52,134 nucleotides of DNA from Desulfosudis oleivorans (GCA_020723305.1 DYJC01000028.1:1-52134), one strand, 5' to 3'; counted from the first letter of the stretch, positions 18,716 through 29,192 are shown. The notes: generated from the letters alone by a model not told the origin. Numbers and translations: made by a program.

Positions 18716-19293
18716 TACTGCCAATTCCTTCCGGTCCATTTTTTGATGTTTACCACACCGGCAAGCGTGGGAGTGGATATGGCATAAGCGGATTTTTGAC
18801 TGTTCTCAAGGTACACATACCCCATTCGATTGCTCATTCCCTGCGAATTGAATTCAGCCATATCATCCCGATAGCTGATTTCATCCCCGGCCTGAAAACT
18901 TCCGCCGCCCACAGTTGCTTTTTTATCCGCTCCTCCGAATCCATAACAAACCCCGCCTCCATATCCGGAGAGAGATACTGTTTTTTCAACAACATCATCA
19001 CTTGATGGGTCCCCTGCTTCAAATTTTCTGTTTTCGCCTCCATTCACAAGTTTGTAATTCCCGGTTCGAACATGAAAAACAATTCCATATTCACGACTGC
19101 TCTGGATGGCTCTCATTCGGGCCAGTTGAAAATTGGAAAACAGATCCAGTGCGGCATTTTTTAACCTGTACTCGGTTATCCAACTCAAAGAAACCGGTGT
19201 GGCAATCGCAGCCAGTAAAAAAATAATCCCAAGAACCGTCATCATTTCCAAAAGGGTAAAACCGGTTTCAGTGTGTTTTCTTTTTGCATCCAT
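18715..19293 (-). CDS. fimT: FimT/GspH-like minor pseudopilin
   Basis: 192 residues beginning MDAKRKHTETGFTLLEMMTV: a basic leader, Gly at -1, Phe and Glu at +1 and +5, then a hydrophobic helix (to ~residue 35) and the LKNAALDLFSNFQLARMRAI segment characteristic of GspH/FimT. The C-terminal beta domain is about 130 residues and Gly-rich in the middle. First gene of the minor-pilin operon. In several bacteria FimT-like proteins contribute to DNA binding by competence pili, but no such evidence is visible here. Transcription probably starts in the AT-rich interval upstream. Confidence 0.87.
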   Translation of the reverse strand: MDAKRKHTETGFTLLEMMTVLGIIFLLAAIATPVSLSWITEYRLKNAALDLFSNFQLARMRAIQSSREYGIVFHVRTGNYKLVNGGENRKFEAGDPSSDDVVEKTVSLSGYGGGVCYGFGGADKKATVGGGSFQAGDEISYRDDMAEFNSQGMSNRMGYVYLENSQKSAYAISTPTLAGVVNIKKWTGRNWQ

Positions 19294-19598
19294 CTGAAAA
19301 AATATGACCCATTATTCCGTACCATGGATTGTGTTGTTCATATGATCCGGTTCATGAAACTCATAAAGGATTTCATTTCCGGCAAACTCAATTTTATCAT
19401 CCGTAATAATCGCTAAAAAAAGAGAAATATGTTATGAATATTATATCGATATGCCGATATAACAATCATTTTATTTTGTCAAATGGGATTTTAGTATTAT
19501 TACGATATTACGAATCATTGATGAAATTTTCTGCGGAATCTCATAGTGTACTGATGGCGATCAAGAATATTTCAGAAGATAAGTCGGAAATGGTTCAG
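19294..19598 (-). promoter_or_regulatory. AT-rich upstream region of the pilin operon with candidate promoter
   Basis: These 305 bases hold no supported gene. On the minus strand TTGACA (19482-19477) is followed after 17 bases by TATCGG (19459-19454), a good -35 with a weak -10. A near-palindrome, atatcgatatgccgatat, overlaps the -10 area (19443-19460) and could be a regulator site. The predicted leader to fimT would be about 150 bases. Confidence 0.4.
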
Positions 19599-20123
19599 TT
19601 ATGGTGATTTTGTATTGGCCTTCCGCCATTCACTTGGTGAAATATAAACCTGACCAAGTGCCCACATACCCTTTTTCAGTTTTTTGGATGCAGCCTCTTC
19701 TTTTTTGTAAGGCTCCAAATCAAACCCGGAAGGAAGATCTCCTTGATAAGCCTCTGCAAATCCGGCCTTAATCATCTCCACATTCACATTTCTATTGTCG
19801 GAATAGACAACTGCAAGCACCTGATGATTTTCAAGCCGGCTTTCCGCTTGAAAAGAAAATTGTTTGTTGACTACCAGATCAGATAAAAACTTGTGTGCAT
19901 GCTTACAGAAGGGCTGACCTTTATCTGATTTTCCTGTCGGCATTTCCGGTGCGTCAATTCCAGCCAGATGAACAATAATCCGCTCCCCTTTCCCGGTAAG
20001 CACCTCCAGCGAATCACCATCGAGAATCTGGTTTAATCGGAAATCTGCAGAAAACGAATTTCCCGCTGTCATTGCAAAACAGATGAACACGAAAAAGAAA
20101 AGGTTCGGTTTCATATTTTTCAC
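19599..20123 (-). CDS. Exported SNase-like (thermonuclease-fold) protein lacking both catalytic arginines
   Basis: 174 residues: a signal peptide (residues 1-26, ending GNSFSA) and a staphylococcal-nuclease-like domain. The acidic site is kept: D35 and D37 in ILDGDSLEV, D57 and E60 in GIDAPE. Where Arg35 of the staphylococcal enzyme is expected before the LxGID segment there is His52. Where Arg87 is expected (usual pattern GRxLAxVY) there is Gln101 in HQVLAVVY. Loss of both arginines predicts little or no normal nuclease activity, so the protein may bind rather than cut, or use a different substrate. It is monocistronic on the minus strand, 305 bases upstream of the pilin operon start. Fold assignment is confident; activity is not. 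Confidence 0.8.
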   Translation of the reverse strand: MKNMKPNLFFFVFICFAMTAGNSFSADFRLNQILDGDSLEVLTGKGERIIVHLAGIDAPEMPTGKSDKGQPFCKHAHKFLSDLVVNKQFSFQAESRLENHQVLAVVYSDNRNVNVEMIKAGFAEAYQGDLPSGFDLEPYKKEEAASKKLKKGMWALGQVYISPSEWRKANTKSP

Positions 20124-20370
20124 TTTTTGGTTTCAAAATTTTACGAAAATACCGTATCAATCTCGTTCACGGAACATTTATGAAAAGAAATTTCTGCCAT
20201 TTCATCCATCCAATGTTCCAGCTGTTGAAAAGGCTATACCAATATGCTGATGAAGTCAAATCAAGTTGTTTCAACAATGAATTTTCCATTTATACCACGC
20301 TTTTTTTTGAATGAAAAACCGGCCCCTATCCATGGGTGTAATGAAAAGTGATGGGCTTTAACTTCAATAT

Positions 20371-20396
20371 GGATTCCGGCTTTCGCCGGAATGACG
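20371..20396. repeat. Intergenic palindromic repeat (REP-like)
   Basis: The unit ggattccggctttcgccgga continues with atgacg. It forms a stem ttccggc/gccggaa with a four-base loop (20374-20391). Units of this kind are widespread in intergenic DNA of proteobacteria. A related unit lies 17 bases further on in the same gap. Confidence 0.7.
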
Positions 20397-20412
20397 GGTA
20401 ACGCTACTACTG

Positions 20413-20440
20413 TCATGCCGGGCTTGATCCGGCATCCAGT
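20413..20440. repeat. Second intergenic palindromic repeat
   Basis: Contains atgccgggcttgatccggca followed by t; the arms atgccgg and ccggcat pair around a loop of about seven bases (20415-20435). Together with the unit at 20371 it makes a paired hairpin element in the gap between divergent genes. Confidence 0.7.
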
Positions 20441-20561
20441 TTTTCTCCAACAGTTTTGATTACACCACCTATCCATCAGCATTCAATTTGACATAAGAGA
20501 TTTAATTTAATAATGGATAACCATCAGTGCATCTCATCATTTCTTGAACAAGGGAGTTTCC

Positions 20562-23057
20562 GTGAAAAAGGTAAAGAACTATTTTTCTGAGAAGTTCGAA
20601 CATATCTTTGTCCTCAGCATTCTGGTTGCTGTCGCAATTATCAACTATTTTATTCCTCAGAAAGTAGCCTTTTTCAATTTTTATTTTCTGCCGGTCATCC
20701 TGGCCGGATATTTTTTGGGATTTCGAAAATCAATTTTGGGTGCCTTTCTGTGTATCCTCCTGGTATCCGGCTACACCATCATTTCACCTGACCTTTTTAT
20801 CATGCCTTCGACAAGACTGGATCTCTACCTCTACATCCTCGCATGGGGAGGGTTCCTGATCCTCGCAGGTGCTTTTGTCGGCAAATTACAGGAAAGGCTT
20901 GTATTAAAAATCAAACAGACCAGCCTATTAAATCAAAAACTGAAACAGAAACAGATTGCTCTCAACAAGGCGAATCTGGCGCTCAAGGGTCATTCAGAGC
21001 ATCTTGAAATATTGGTCAAAAAAAGAACGGCTGCTCTGAGAAAAAGCAATTCCCAACTCATGAAAGCAAAGGAAGCCGCAGAAGCAGCCACAAAGGCCAA
21101 AAGTGATTTTCTGGCCAATATGAGCCATGAAATCCGAACCCCGATGAATGCCATCATCGGCATGACCGATCTGGTGATGGGTACCCATCTGGATCCAAAA
21201 CAGCGGGAATACGTAAATATTGTCCGTTCCTCCGGTAGAGCGCTCCTTGGACTCATCAATGACATACTGGATTTTTCCAAAATTGAGGCTGGTAAACTGG
21301 AGTTTGATATAATACCGGTTTCAGTCCGTGAAATCGTGGAAGAGGTCACGGATATGTTCGGCGTGAAAGTGAGAGAAAAAGGTCTTGAGCTGGTTGTTGA
21401 TATTGCAGAGGATATCCCCAAAAAAATTTCAACCGATCCGTTTCGATTGCGACAAATCATCATCAACCTGATTTCCAATGCCATCAAATTTACAGACACC
21501 GGTGAAATCTGTATCTCGATTAAAAGACAGCCCCATCCTTCCGGGCTTACCGAACTGCTCTTTTGCGTACGGGACACCGGCATTGGAATCGATACAAAAA
21601 CCTCAGACAAGCTGTTCACAGCCTTTGCACAGGCAGATGAATCCGTCACCCGGAAATACGGCGGAACAGGTCTGGGATTGGCTATCTGTAAAAAAATCGT
21701 AGGGATGATGGATGGCAAGCTCTGGGTGGAAAGCGCTCTGGGAAAAGGCTCTTCCTTTTTTTTCACCGGCTGTTTTCAGGCATCCCAGGATATGGAAAAC
21801 ACAACCCCGGTTCATCCCGAAAAGTTAAAAAATATTAACGCGTTGATCGTTGACGATAATCCCTCTTCACTTCATGTATTAAAACGGATTGTAAAATCTT
21901 TTGGAATACAGACCGAGATTGCCACGACCGCTAAAGCAGCACTTGCCGCCATTAAAAACCCCATCCGGAAAAAAATCTTTGATCTGCTGATCATTGATTC
22001 AGGATTACCGGATATGGATGGCATCAAACTGGCGGAGATGATCAAAAAATCAGGGGATCCTAAATCACCTCCTGTGATTATCACCAGCCTGTCCGGACAT
22101 GAGAAAGATATTCAACGCGCCCGAAAAGCAGGTGCGGAGAGTTTTTTAATCAAACCAATCAAACAATCCACTCTCTTTGATACCACAATGGAACTTCTTG
22201 GCTACCACTTTTCCCCCACTCAAAAAATACCGACAGGGTTACCTACTTCAGAAGAATTATCCGGTGTGAAAATTCTTCTGGTGGAAGACAACCCGGTCAA
22301 TCAGACGGTTGCGAAATCGCTTTTAAGCACAGGAGGCATCATCACGGATATCGCAGATGATGGTATGAAAGCGATCGAAAAAATAAAAACCAACCATTAT
22401 GATGCCGTTCTGATGGATATACAGATGCCGAAAATGGATGGAATTGAGGCCACCCGTCTTATCCGAAACAAATTAAAGCTCACCGATCTGCCGATCATCG
22501 CCATGACTGCCCACGCCATGCAAGGGGATCGGGAAAAATGCATCGAATCGGGAATGAATGATTATGTGCCAAAACCCATTGACCGGAAAGAACTGTTTGC
22601 TGCGCTTCGTAAAAACATAACCCGCAGCAACCAGACAAACCGGAATGCGACAGAGACTGCAAAACCCGATTCAGAGGAGAACTATCCGCCGAATCTTCCG
22701 GGTCTGGAAATACAGGAAGGATTGAAGCGACTCGGTGTTACCTGGCAGGGATACAAAGAGATTTTAGAACAATATTGTCAGGTTTACCAGAACTTTTCCG
22801 AAGAATTCAGACAGATTGTCGATATCAAGGATTTTCAGACAGCAAGGCTGAAGGCTCACTCTCTGAAAGGTGCTGCCGGAAATATTTCAGCCACGACCCT
22901 GCGTGCAGCAGCAACCGATCTTGAAAATGCATGTGTGGAAGAAAACCGGGAGCAGATCCTGACCATTTTAAAAAAAACGGAAACCGCATTTTCGCAAGTC
23001 GGAAAATCTCTTGAAATAGTAAAAAACTTTCCCATTCCGGTATCTGCGGAATCATGA
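20562..23057 (+). CDS. Membrane hybrid histidine kinase (HisKA-HATPase-REC-REC-Hpt)
   Basis: 831 residues from GTG 20562, chosen because AAGGGAG sits five bases ahead; TTG 20544 is an alternative. Four hydrophobic helices occupy the first ~110 residues with almost no periplasmic loop, so sensing is probably within or at the membrane. A coiled coil (~115-180) leads to HisKA with phospho-acceptor His189 in [15 protein letters not shown]. HATPase motifs include [16 protein letters not shown] and GGTGLGLAI. Two REC domains follow with acceptor Asp479 ([11 protein letters not shown]) and Asp619 ([11 protein letters not shown]). A C-terminal Hpt domain has His766 in [11 protein letters not shown]. 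The protein thus holds a complete phosphorelay. The REC-PATAN-PilZ-like gene 46 bases downstream is a likely partner. Confidence 0.92.
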   Translation: MKKVKNYFSEKFEHIFVLSILVAVAIINYFIPQKVAFFNFYFLPVILAGYFLGFRKSILGAFLCILLVSGYTIISPDLFIMPSTRLDLYLYILAWGGFLILAGAFVGKLQERLVLKIKQTSLLNQKLKQKQIALNKANLALKGHSEHLEILVKKRTAALRKSNSQLMKAKEAAEAATKAKSDFLANMSHEIRTPMNAIIGMTDLVMGTHLDPKQREYVNIVRSSGRALLGLINDILDFSKIEAGKLEFDIIPVSVREIVEEVTDMFGVKVREKGLELVVDIAEDIPKKISTDPFRLRQIIINLISNAIKFTDTGEICISIKRQPHPSGLTELLFCVRDTGIGIDTKTSDKLFTAFAQADESVTRKYGGTGLGLAICKKIVGMMDGKLWVESALGKGSSFFFTGCFQASQDMENTTPVHPEKLKNINALIVDDNPSSLHVLKRIVKSFGIQTEIATTAKAALAAIKNPIRKKIFDLLIIDSGLPDMDGIKLAEMIKKSGDPKSPPVIITSLSGHEKDIQRARKAGAESFLIKPIKQSTLFDTTMELLGYHFSPTQKIPTGLPTSEELSGVKILLVEDNPVNQTVAKSLLSTGGIITDIADDGMKAIEKIKTNHYDAVLMDIQMPKMDGIEATRLIRNKLKLTDLPIIAMTAHAMQGDREKCIESGMNDYVPKPIDRKELFAALRKNITRSNQTNRNATETAKPDSEENYPPNLPGLEIQEGLKRLGVTWQGYKEILEQYCQVYQNFSEEFRQIVDIKDFQTARLKAHSLKGAAGNISATTLRAAATDLENACVEENREQILTILKKTETAFSQVGKSLEIVKNFPIPVSAES

Positions 23058-23103
23058 GAAGGTTATACAGCATTTGTTTATACTTACCAAGGAGCTTGTA
23101 AGA

Positions 23104-24111
23104 ATGAAAAAAATTTTAATTGCTGAAGATGATGTTGTATTTCTGAACTTGCTTACTTCTTCACTGAAAAAAGGTGACCCTCTGTTTGATGTCCTGACAG
23201 CCCGGAATGGAAACCAGGCAATCACGCTATTAAACCAGCACCAGGTTTCCCTTTTGATCACAGACGTTAAAATGCCCGAACTGGACGGTCTTGCGCTCCT
23301 TGCATATGTAAACGAAAATTTTCCATTCATCCCCTGTTTTGTCATGACCGCCTATGAAACGCCGGAACTGCGGCAAAGTCTTCCGAAAGATATCCGAAAA
23401 TTCTTCCGTAAGCCTTTTCCGGCCGATCGGCTTATTCCCGAAATCCAGAAAATACTTCAACAGGACGCGCCCAAAGGAATGCTCAGCGGAATATCGGTCA
23501 GCAGTTTCATGATGATGATTGAAATGGAAAAAAAAACATGCATTTTAGAGGTCGGGCTTCCGGACGGAGAAAAAGGCCTGTTTTACTTTGAGAAGGGAAC
23601 ACTGTATAATGCGGCATGTACCGGCCTGAAAGGAGAGCCCGCCGCATTAAAATTTGTAACCCAGAAAAAAGCCAGATTTTCATTCCGACCCTTACCGGAA
23701 AAAAAAATAACAAAACTGCAGAAAATGGATTTGAAGGATCTGGTTCAAAAGGCTTCCGCTTCCCACACTGGAAATCAACAATTACAGAAAAAAGTTTATC
23801 CGGCAGCAATATTAAACCTTTCCGGAGTGTTTGTATCCTCTGATCAGAAACACAGAGGGCAAATGAGTGTAAAACATTTATCAATTATCAATATACGAAT
23901 GGAGTTTGCCCTGAAGCCGGAACTCATCATAGGCAATAAAGTGTCTATTGAATTTAAACTGGATGATCAACCCCGATCGCTGATATCAAAAGAGGTTATC
24001 ATAACCGGGATCGACCAGCTCACCGTTGATGCCGAATTTTGCTCAAAAGAGCATTATGATAGACTGGGGCCTTATCTCCATTTCAATGGCCTTGACGAAA
24101 AGAACTGGTAA
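23104..24111 (+). CDS. Response regulator with DUF4388/PATAN and PilZ-like domains
   Basis: 335 residues from ATG 23104, with GGAG nine bases ahead. The REC domain (1-120) has the acidic pair in AEDD, acceptor Asp54 in LLITDVKMPELDG and the Lys in FFRKPF. Residues ~128-225 match the DUF4388 (PATAN) pattern: SGISVSSFMMMIEMEKKTC, then GLFYFEKGTLYNAAC and GEPAALKF. The C-terminal ~100 residues look PilZ-like, with a strand HLSIINIRMEF where a DxSxxG motif would sit. The RxxxR of c-di-GMP binders is missing, so nucleotide binding is doubtful. It is probably the output of the upstream hybrid kinase, possibly acting on surface motility. Its last 29 bases overlap the 3' end of the convergent kinase gene. 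Confidence 0.8.
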   Translation: MKKILIAEDDVVFLNLLTSSLKKGDPLFDVLTARNGNQAITLLNQHQVSLLITDVKMPELDGLALLAYVNENFPFIPCFVMTAYETPELRQSLPKDIRKFFRKPFPADRLIPEIQKILQQDAPKGMLSGISVSSFMMMIEMEKKTCILEVGLPDGEKGLFYFEKGTLYNAACTGLKGEPAALKFVTQKKARFSFRPLPEKKITKLQKMDLKDLVQKASASHTGNQQLQKKVYPAAILNLSGVFVSSDQKHRGQMSVKHLSIINIRMEFALKPELIIGNKVSIEFKLDDQPRSLISKEVIITGIDQLTVDAEFCSKEHYDRLGPYLHFNGLDEKNW

Positions 24112-26383
24112 CCGTCGAGTCTGTATTCCCTTCTGCTTGATCCGGATGAATCGGCAGCCGGAGAATAAACTTTGCCCCCTTGCCGGGAGAAGATTCTACC
24201 GTCATATCTCCGCCATGGTCCTCGGTTACGATAAAATAGGAGATGGATAATCCAAGGCCGGTGCCGCTGCCAACCTCCTTTGTCGTAAAAAACGGTTCAA
24301 ATATACGTTTTCGTGTTTCTTCGTCCATACCAACACCGTTGTCTTCCACTTCAATACAGACCATACGGTTCTCATGGCGTGTCCGGATCATCAAACAAGG
24401 TGTTCTTAAACCATCTTTTACACTCACCATTGCATGAGCGGCATTTTTAAAAAGATTCAAAAAAACCTGCTGTATCTTGCCTGGCTCACAACAGACTTCC
24501 GGCAGATTCTCGTCATATTCCCGGATAATCTGAATCTGCCGGAAATCATATTTCTTTTTTAGATCATAATCGCTACCGGCCAGCTCAATGGTTCGATCGA
24601 TCAAATCTGAAAGGCGATGGGATTCAAAACGGCCCTGATCTTTCCGGCTGAAAGAAAGCATGTTTTCCACAATTTTCGCCGCTCGCCGGCCCGCCTCCAT
24701 GATCATGCCTACCATGGACAGAAGACCACGTTTTTCACCATATTTTTCGATACACTGTATGGTTGTGCCGCATTCTTCAGCAACCTCTTCATTTTTTGGG
24801 AGGCCGACTCTCATCCGGTTGCCCAAAACTTGAACATTCTGAAGGATGCCTGCAAGGGGGTTGTTGATTTCATGCGCCATGCCTGCAGCAAGCCCTCCCA
24901 CGGAAAGCATTTTTTCAGACTGGACAATCATCTCTTCAATTCGGACACGTTCAGTGATATCATCCACACGAATCACCGCCCCTTCGACGCCATTGGTTAT
25001 AAGTGGATAGATTGTGATATCGGACAGCCTTGTCACCCGTCCAATCTGAAGCGGAACCTTTGAATCTTTTCGTACCTGACGATTTTGCACAGCCTGGAGG
25101 ACCTTTTCCAAGGCGTTAGACAATTGTGGAAAAACATCCACTAGTTTTTTCCCATTGGCTTCTTTGCTTCCCAAACCTGTGGTTCTCTCTGCTTCCAGGT
25201 TCCACTGGGTTATCTGCCCATGGTGATCCACACCCACCAGAATGGAAGGCATGGAGTCAACAATGTTTTTCAGATAATTACGAAGGTGTTTTAGCTCTTC
25301 CTCTGCCTTCTTCTGCTCCGTGAGGTCCCTGATCGCTGCAACCCTGACCATCTGCCCATGATACTCCATCACTCTGACACGGATTTCAATCGGAAACTCG
25401 GTTCCGTCCTTTTTTTTGCCGATCACTTCATACGGTCCCGGATCATTGGATGCGATCTTATCTTTCATATACTTCATTGAATCCGGAGTGACGGTTAAAG
25501 GGATCGCATTTCGCCCCCGGAGTTCCTCTTCTGAATATCCAAAAAGCTCATAATACAATTCATTGGCTTGCAGAATCTCGCCATCCTTATGAATCACAAT
25601 CGCTTCCCAGGTTGCATTGGAAAACTGTCGAAATCGACTCTCACTTAAACGAAGTTTTTTTTCCATCTCTTTTCGCTCATCGATTTCATTGTTCAGATCA
25701 ATAATCTGCTTTTGGATTGCATCCCGCATGATAGTGAAGCTTTTCGCAAGCACTCCGATTTCATCCCTGCTTTTTACATCAATTTTCTGATCCAGACGGC
25801 CTTTGGAGATTTCAGAGGATACGGCTGTGAGCTGCATGATGGGACGAATAAACCGAAGTCTCACAAATAAAATGACCAAGAAAATAAGGAGTGCATCCAA
25901 TATGATGATTTGGAAAAGATCTGAAAAAAAAGTGCCTCTCAACTGTTCTTTCAGATATTTTGGAGTCATATATAGATCCACTTCACCCAATTCTTCCCTT
26001 CCATAAAAAATTTTCCTACTGATATGCATTTCCCCATTTTTTGGAACATACGATTCCACTGGAGCGGATTGATTGTCTTTGGATCGTCCATAAACAAACT
26101 TTGACAAATACCCATCTTTCAAAGAAACGGTTATGGCTGCAATGTTGAGATCTTCCATTTCGGATAGAATGATATCCCTTGTCTCATATTCTGAAAAATT
26201 AAAAACCGGTGTGCGAAGGCTTATGCTGAGGCGTTTTGCAGTCAATTCCAGATTCTTACTTAATTGATCAGGTAATCTCTGAAGATTTTTCTGGTAACGG
26301 TATAGACCAAACCCGGTCAAGACAACACTTGTGATCAAAACAATGGCAAGACTGAGTTGGATCATCAGGCTTCTTGAAAACAT
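24083..26383 (-). CDS. Membrane sensor histidine kinase (HAMP, two PAS, HisKA, HATPase)
   Basis: 766 residues. TM1 (~8-28) and TM2 (~155-178) flank a ~125-residue extracytoplasmic sensor. A HAMP domain follows ([11 protein letters not shown] to ~230), then a coiled coil, PAS1 (~255-370, with [15 protein letters not shown] and [10 protein letters not shown]), PAS2 (~378-485), and HisKA with His504 in [12 protein letters not shown]. The ATPase domain carries [25 protein letters not shown] and GTGLGLSI. The [12 protein letters not shown] dimerisation box is typical of NtrB-like kinases. No response regulator is adjacent in its direction. The gene is monocistronic and convergent with the REC-PATAN gene, overlapping it by 29 bases. 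Ligand unknown. Confidence 0.9.
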   Translation of the reverse strand: MFSRSLMIQLSLAIVLITSVVLTGFGLYRYQKNLQRLPDQLSKNLELTAKRLSISLRTPVFNFSEYETRDIILSEMEDLNIAAITVSLKDGYLSKFVYGRSKDNQSAPVESYVPKNGEMHISRKIFYGREELGEVDLYMTPKYLKEQLRGTFFSDLFQIIILDALLIFLVILFVRLRFIRPIMQLTAVSSEISKGRLDQKIDVKSRDEIGVLAKSFTIMRDAIQKQIIDLNNEIDERKEMEKKLRLSESRFRQFSNATWEAIVIHKDGEILQANELYYELFGYSEEELRGRNAIPLTVTPDSMKYMKDKIASNDPGPYEVIGKKKDGTEFPIEIRVRVMEYHGQMVRVAAIRDLTEQKKAEEELKHLRNYLKNIVDSMPSILVGVDHHGQITQWNLEAERTTGLGSKEANGKKLVDVFPQLSNALEKVLQAVQNRQVRKDSKVPLQIGRVTRLSDITIYPLITNGVEGAVIRVDDITERVRIEEMIVQSEKMLSVGGLAAGMAHEINNPLAGILQNVQVLGNRMRVGLPKNEEVAEECGTTIQCIEKYGEKRGLLSMVGMIMEAGRRAAKIVENMLSFSRKDQGRFESHRLSDLIDRTIELAGSDYDLKKKYDFRQIQIIREYDENLPEVCCEPGKIQQVFLNLFKNAAHAMVSVKDGLRTPCLMIRTRHENRMVCIEVEDNGVGMDEETRKRIFEPFFTTKEVGSGTGLGLSISYFIVTEDHGGDMTVESSPGKGAKFILRLPIHPDQAEGNTDSTVTSSFRQGH

Positions 26384-26551
26384 GAAATCCGTTTCCTTTT
26401 TCCAGAATAGGGCTTTATGGTCTAAAACAAAATGCAGGCATCTGACAATGAAGCGATCTAAAAGATAGGAATATATTATAATATCATATCGATTATTTCA
26501 ATCCCAAAGAATAGATAATCCAAAAGCTGCTTCTTAAATCATTACCGGATT

Positions 26552-28258
26552 TCACAGCTCGATCTCTATCCTTGGTTTTGCGTCTTGGTCTGCATCAAAA
26601 CTCGGCTGACAATCCAAAATTCGCGATAAAGGAACCCCGTAATGCGAAACCAGTATTTCTCTGAATGTATCCGCCCTTTCTCTTGCGATATCCAACATCA
26701 TTTGATCCAATTCCTGGGAATTCTCTGTTCCGGTTTTCAATAGGTTTCGATCTCCATGGGTTGAAAATCCGCAGATGACTATGCGCAGCCCTGCTTCCTG
26801 CTTCATCAATTCTGAGAGTTGCCGGGTATACTCATCCGCCTCCACTCCAGGCAGAACTTCTCCGGCGGCAAATACGACTGGATCAAGCCGGAGATTGATC
26901 AACTGTCCTTCATCGTAAATCGCAATGTTTGCACGATCTTGAACCAAAGCTCTATACGGCAGAATCCTGGTTTGAATCACCCGGTATGCAGATGCCCTTA
27001 CCGCTTTCATTACGATGCTCTGGAAAAAATCAGAAAGCCTGAAACCAGAATCATCCAAACTTCCGGAGAGCGGAACTTCCAGCTCAAGATTGCCATCCCT
27101 ATCCAGAAGATAGCCGGCAGCCACGTCAAGCGGCAAGATGTCCGGCCTTATAGATTCTTCCGTTCGATCCAATGCAAAGGGTGTCAGACGGAGGGCATGG
27201 AACCTAACCAATGATTTATCGAAAAACAGGAACGAATCCTTATAAGATAACACGGCTTTTTCCGCCCTGGCATTCTTCCATTTCAAGATCGTGAAATCCG
27301 TGTCCGAACCTTTGACCTGAAAATCGTGACTGTTCAGGGTTGCCACCATCCTTAAAGAAGATATTTTATTTTGTCGCAGTGTGATCAAAAAATTTTCTTG
27401 AAAATCGACAGCGGCATTTTCCACTGCATATGGAGACATAACGACTTTTACATGGACAAGCTCCCCTTTCCCCTTCTGGGAAATCTCGATCCTGTCTTTC
27501 TCCATATCCACATCCATTATGGAATCAAAAGAGAAATCGCCTTGTAACTGAGAAACAGAATCCGGGAGAAACCCATGAAAGTTCGTAAGGGCGATTTTTT
27601 TTAGACTGATTTTATTAGAGGCTGATCCGCTTTTTGCTTCCACTCCGAGGGTTGACTCGATTTTCATTTCAGCACCATTCACATCACCTGAAAAAGAAAA
27701 TGAGCCTTGACTCTTTACTCCCGATACCAGAACATCCCAGATCAGACAATTATCCATCTGGATTTTGTGATTCGACTCCGGTAATAGCAAGTGGATATTG
27801 CTGTTCAAAACAGAAGCCTGAATCAATCTGAATTTCCACATCCGGGAATCAAAATGCTTCTCTGATGTCTGGTGTCCTTTCAATAGAAGTGGGAAAAATC
27901 CACCGACCTCAAATCGGTTGCCATTTTTCTTCACGGAAAAATTCAAACCCCTAATCACTGCTTCCGATATCTGAATTTCCCGTTGAAACAATCCCTGAAA
28001 AGAAAAATCGATGAAAGCATTTTCCAGACGGATAAACGATCCGTTTTTTTCATGTACATCCGCACCCTGAACAGACACCGAAAGGGTAAAGGGATTCAAC
28101 ACGATAGACTGAATCGTAACATCAATTGCACCAAGCCCCTTCAACCACTCTTCCAGATAATTTTTAGAAATCCTCCCGGCGAAAAGCCATGCAGAGATCG
28201 GCAAAATAATGGTTGTGATCATGCCGCACAGAAAAAAACGTTTCACTGTTTTATTCAT
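26552..28258 (-). CDS. DUF748/AsmA-like envelope protein
   Basis: 568 residues. An N-terminal anchor helix (about 7-28, FFLCGMITTIILPISAWLFAG) is followed by the DUF748 signature region (SIVLNPFTLSVSVQGADVHE, IDFSFQGLFQREIQISEAVI) and a long beta-rich, AsmA-like periplasmic portion. The C-terminal ~100 residues (LPGVEADEYTRQLSELMKQE onward, ending KPRIEIEL) resemble the tail seen in DUF748 proteins. Family members are thought to act in the periplasm in lipid or envelope homeostasis; no specific substrate can be assigned here. It lies 17 bases after the mscS-like gene on the same strand, so the pair is probably one transcript concerned with envelope stress. Confidence 0.8.
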   Translation of the reverse strand: MNKTVKRFFLCGMITTIILPISAWLFAGRISKNYLEEWLKGLGAIDVTIQSIVLNPFTLSVSVQGADVHEKNGSFIRLENAFIDFSFQGLFQREIQISEAVIRGLNFSVKKNGNRFEVGGFFPLLLKGHQTSEKHFDSRMWKFRLIQASVLNSNIHLLLPESNHKIQMDNCLIWDVLVSGVKSQGSFSFSGDVNGAEMKIESTLGVEAKSGSASNKISLKKIALTNFHGFLPDSVSQLQGDFSFDSIMDVDMEKDRIEISQKGKGELVHVKVVMSPYAVENAAVDFQENFLITLRQNKISSLRMVATLNSHDFQVKGSDTDFTILKWKNARAEKAVLSYKDSFLFFDKSLVRFHALRLTPFALDRTEESIRPDILPLDVAAGYLLDRDGNLELEVPLSGSLDDSGFRLSDFFQSIVMKAVRASAYRVIQTRILPYRALVQDRANIAIYDEGQLINLRLDPVVFAAGEVLPGVEADEYTRQLSELMKQEAGLRIVICGFSTHGDRNLLKTGTENSQELDQMMLDIARERADTFREILVSHYGVPLSRILDCQPSFDADQDAKPRIEIEL

Positions 28259-28275
28259 GGGAGGAAGGACTCCAC

Positions 28276-29115
28276 TTACTCTGTTTTGGTTTTTTCCGGA
28301 TACACATGAATGTCTCTCTGCGGGAAAGGAATGGTGATTCCTTCCTGATCGAACATCACCTTGATCCTCTCTGTCAGGTCAAAGTATACATCCCAGTAGT
28401 CATCTGTTTTCACCCATGGACGTACCGCAAAATTAACACTGCTGTCCCCCAGTTCCAACACTGCAACCGCAGGCGCTGGATTTTTCAGCACCCGGTTATC
28501 CGCCTCCATAATATCCGTCATGATTTTTCTGGCCTTTGAAATATCATCTTTATATCCAATCCCCATTACCAGGTCCACCCGCCTCGTTGAATTTGCGGTA
28601 ACGTTTTTGATCACACCCGTTGTAATGCTTCCATTGGGAATAATCAGTCTCTGGTTATCCGGTGTATTGAGTATGGTTGTAAAAATCGTGATATTTTCCA
28701 CTTTCCCGGAGGCTCCGCCAACTTCGATGAGATCCCCTACCCTGAAAGGACGGAACAGTATCAACATGACTCCAGCTGCAAAATTGGATAAAGAGTCTTT
28801 CAATGCCAGACCGACAGCAAGACCCACGGTACCGACAATGGTCAGAAAGGATGTTGTATTGATCCCCAATTGCCCTGCAGAAGCTATCAGAACAACAACC
28901 AGGAGGGTGTAGTAGAGAATATTGGATAAAAAACCAACCAGTGTGATATCCACATTGCTTTTTTTCAGCACCCTGGAAAGCAGATCCGATATTCTGCCGG
29001 CAATCCACCGGCCAATGATAAAAATTGCAACCGCAGCAACAATCTTTAAGGCATAAGAACTTATCCATGTAATGATCATGTCCGAATACTTTTCAACATA
29101 CTTTTGAATCAGCAT
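28276..29115 (-). CDS. MscS-family small-conductance mechanosensitive channel
   Basis: 279 residues, the usual size of the minimal MscS type. Three membrane helices lie at about 18-40, 60-82 and 88-112. The pore helix is TVGLAVGLALKDSLSNFAAG, with the Gly/Ala pattern of TM3. The beta domain contains FRPFRVGDLIEV and TTILNTPDNQRLIIPNGSI, and the C-terminal alpha/beta domain ends IPFPQRDIHVYPE. ATG 29115 is preceded by GAGGTG. The channel releases solutes on hypo-osmotic shock from the inner membrane. It is the first gene of a pair with the DUF748 gene. Confidence 0.93.
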   Translation of the reverse strand: MLIQKYVEKYSDMIITWISSYALKIVAAVAIFIIGRWIAGRISDLLSRVLKKSNVDITLVGFLSNILYYTLLVVVLIASAGQLGINTTSFLTIVGTVGLAVGLALKDSLSNFAAGVMLILFRPFRVGDLIEVGGASGKVENITIFTTILNTPDNQRLIIPNGSITTGVIKNVTANSTRRVDLVMGIGYKDDISKARKIMTDIMEADNRVLKNPAPAVAVLELGDSSVNFAVRPWVKTDDYWDVYFDLTERIKVMFDQEGITIPFPQRDIHVYPEKTKTE

Positions 29116-29192
29116 TTTTTCACCTCTCGATATTCATATCTCATCGTTATTTTTCACATGCGACTTTTATCGTCTTGCATGTACTGTATTTG

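Larger units (their letters stand above)
20124..20561. other. Intergenic region with two hairpin repeats
   Basis: This 438-base gap separates the divergent SNase-like and hybrid-kinase genes. It contains two mobile-type palindromic repeats described separately. A minus-strand reading frame across them is a translation artefact of the repeats (it contains VIPAKAGIH) and is not a gene. Confidence 0.6.

Noticed and set aside
20261..20482. 73-codon minus-strand frame containing VIPAKAGIH
   Set aside because: It is a translation of the two palindromic intergenic repeats, a common artefact, and has no ribosome site or family.
20990..21766. 258-codon minus-strand frame inside the hybrid kinase
   Set aside because: Antisense to the HisKA/HATPase coding sequence. 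Low-complexity Ser-rich translation, no family, no ribosome site.
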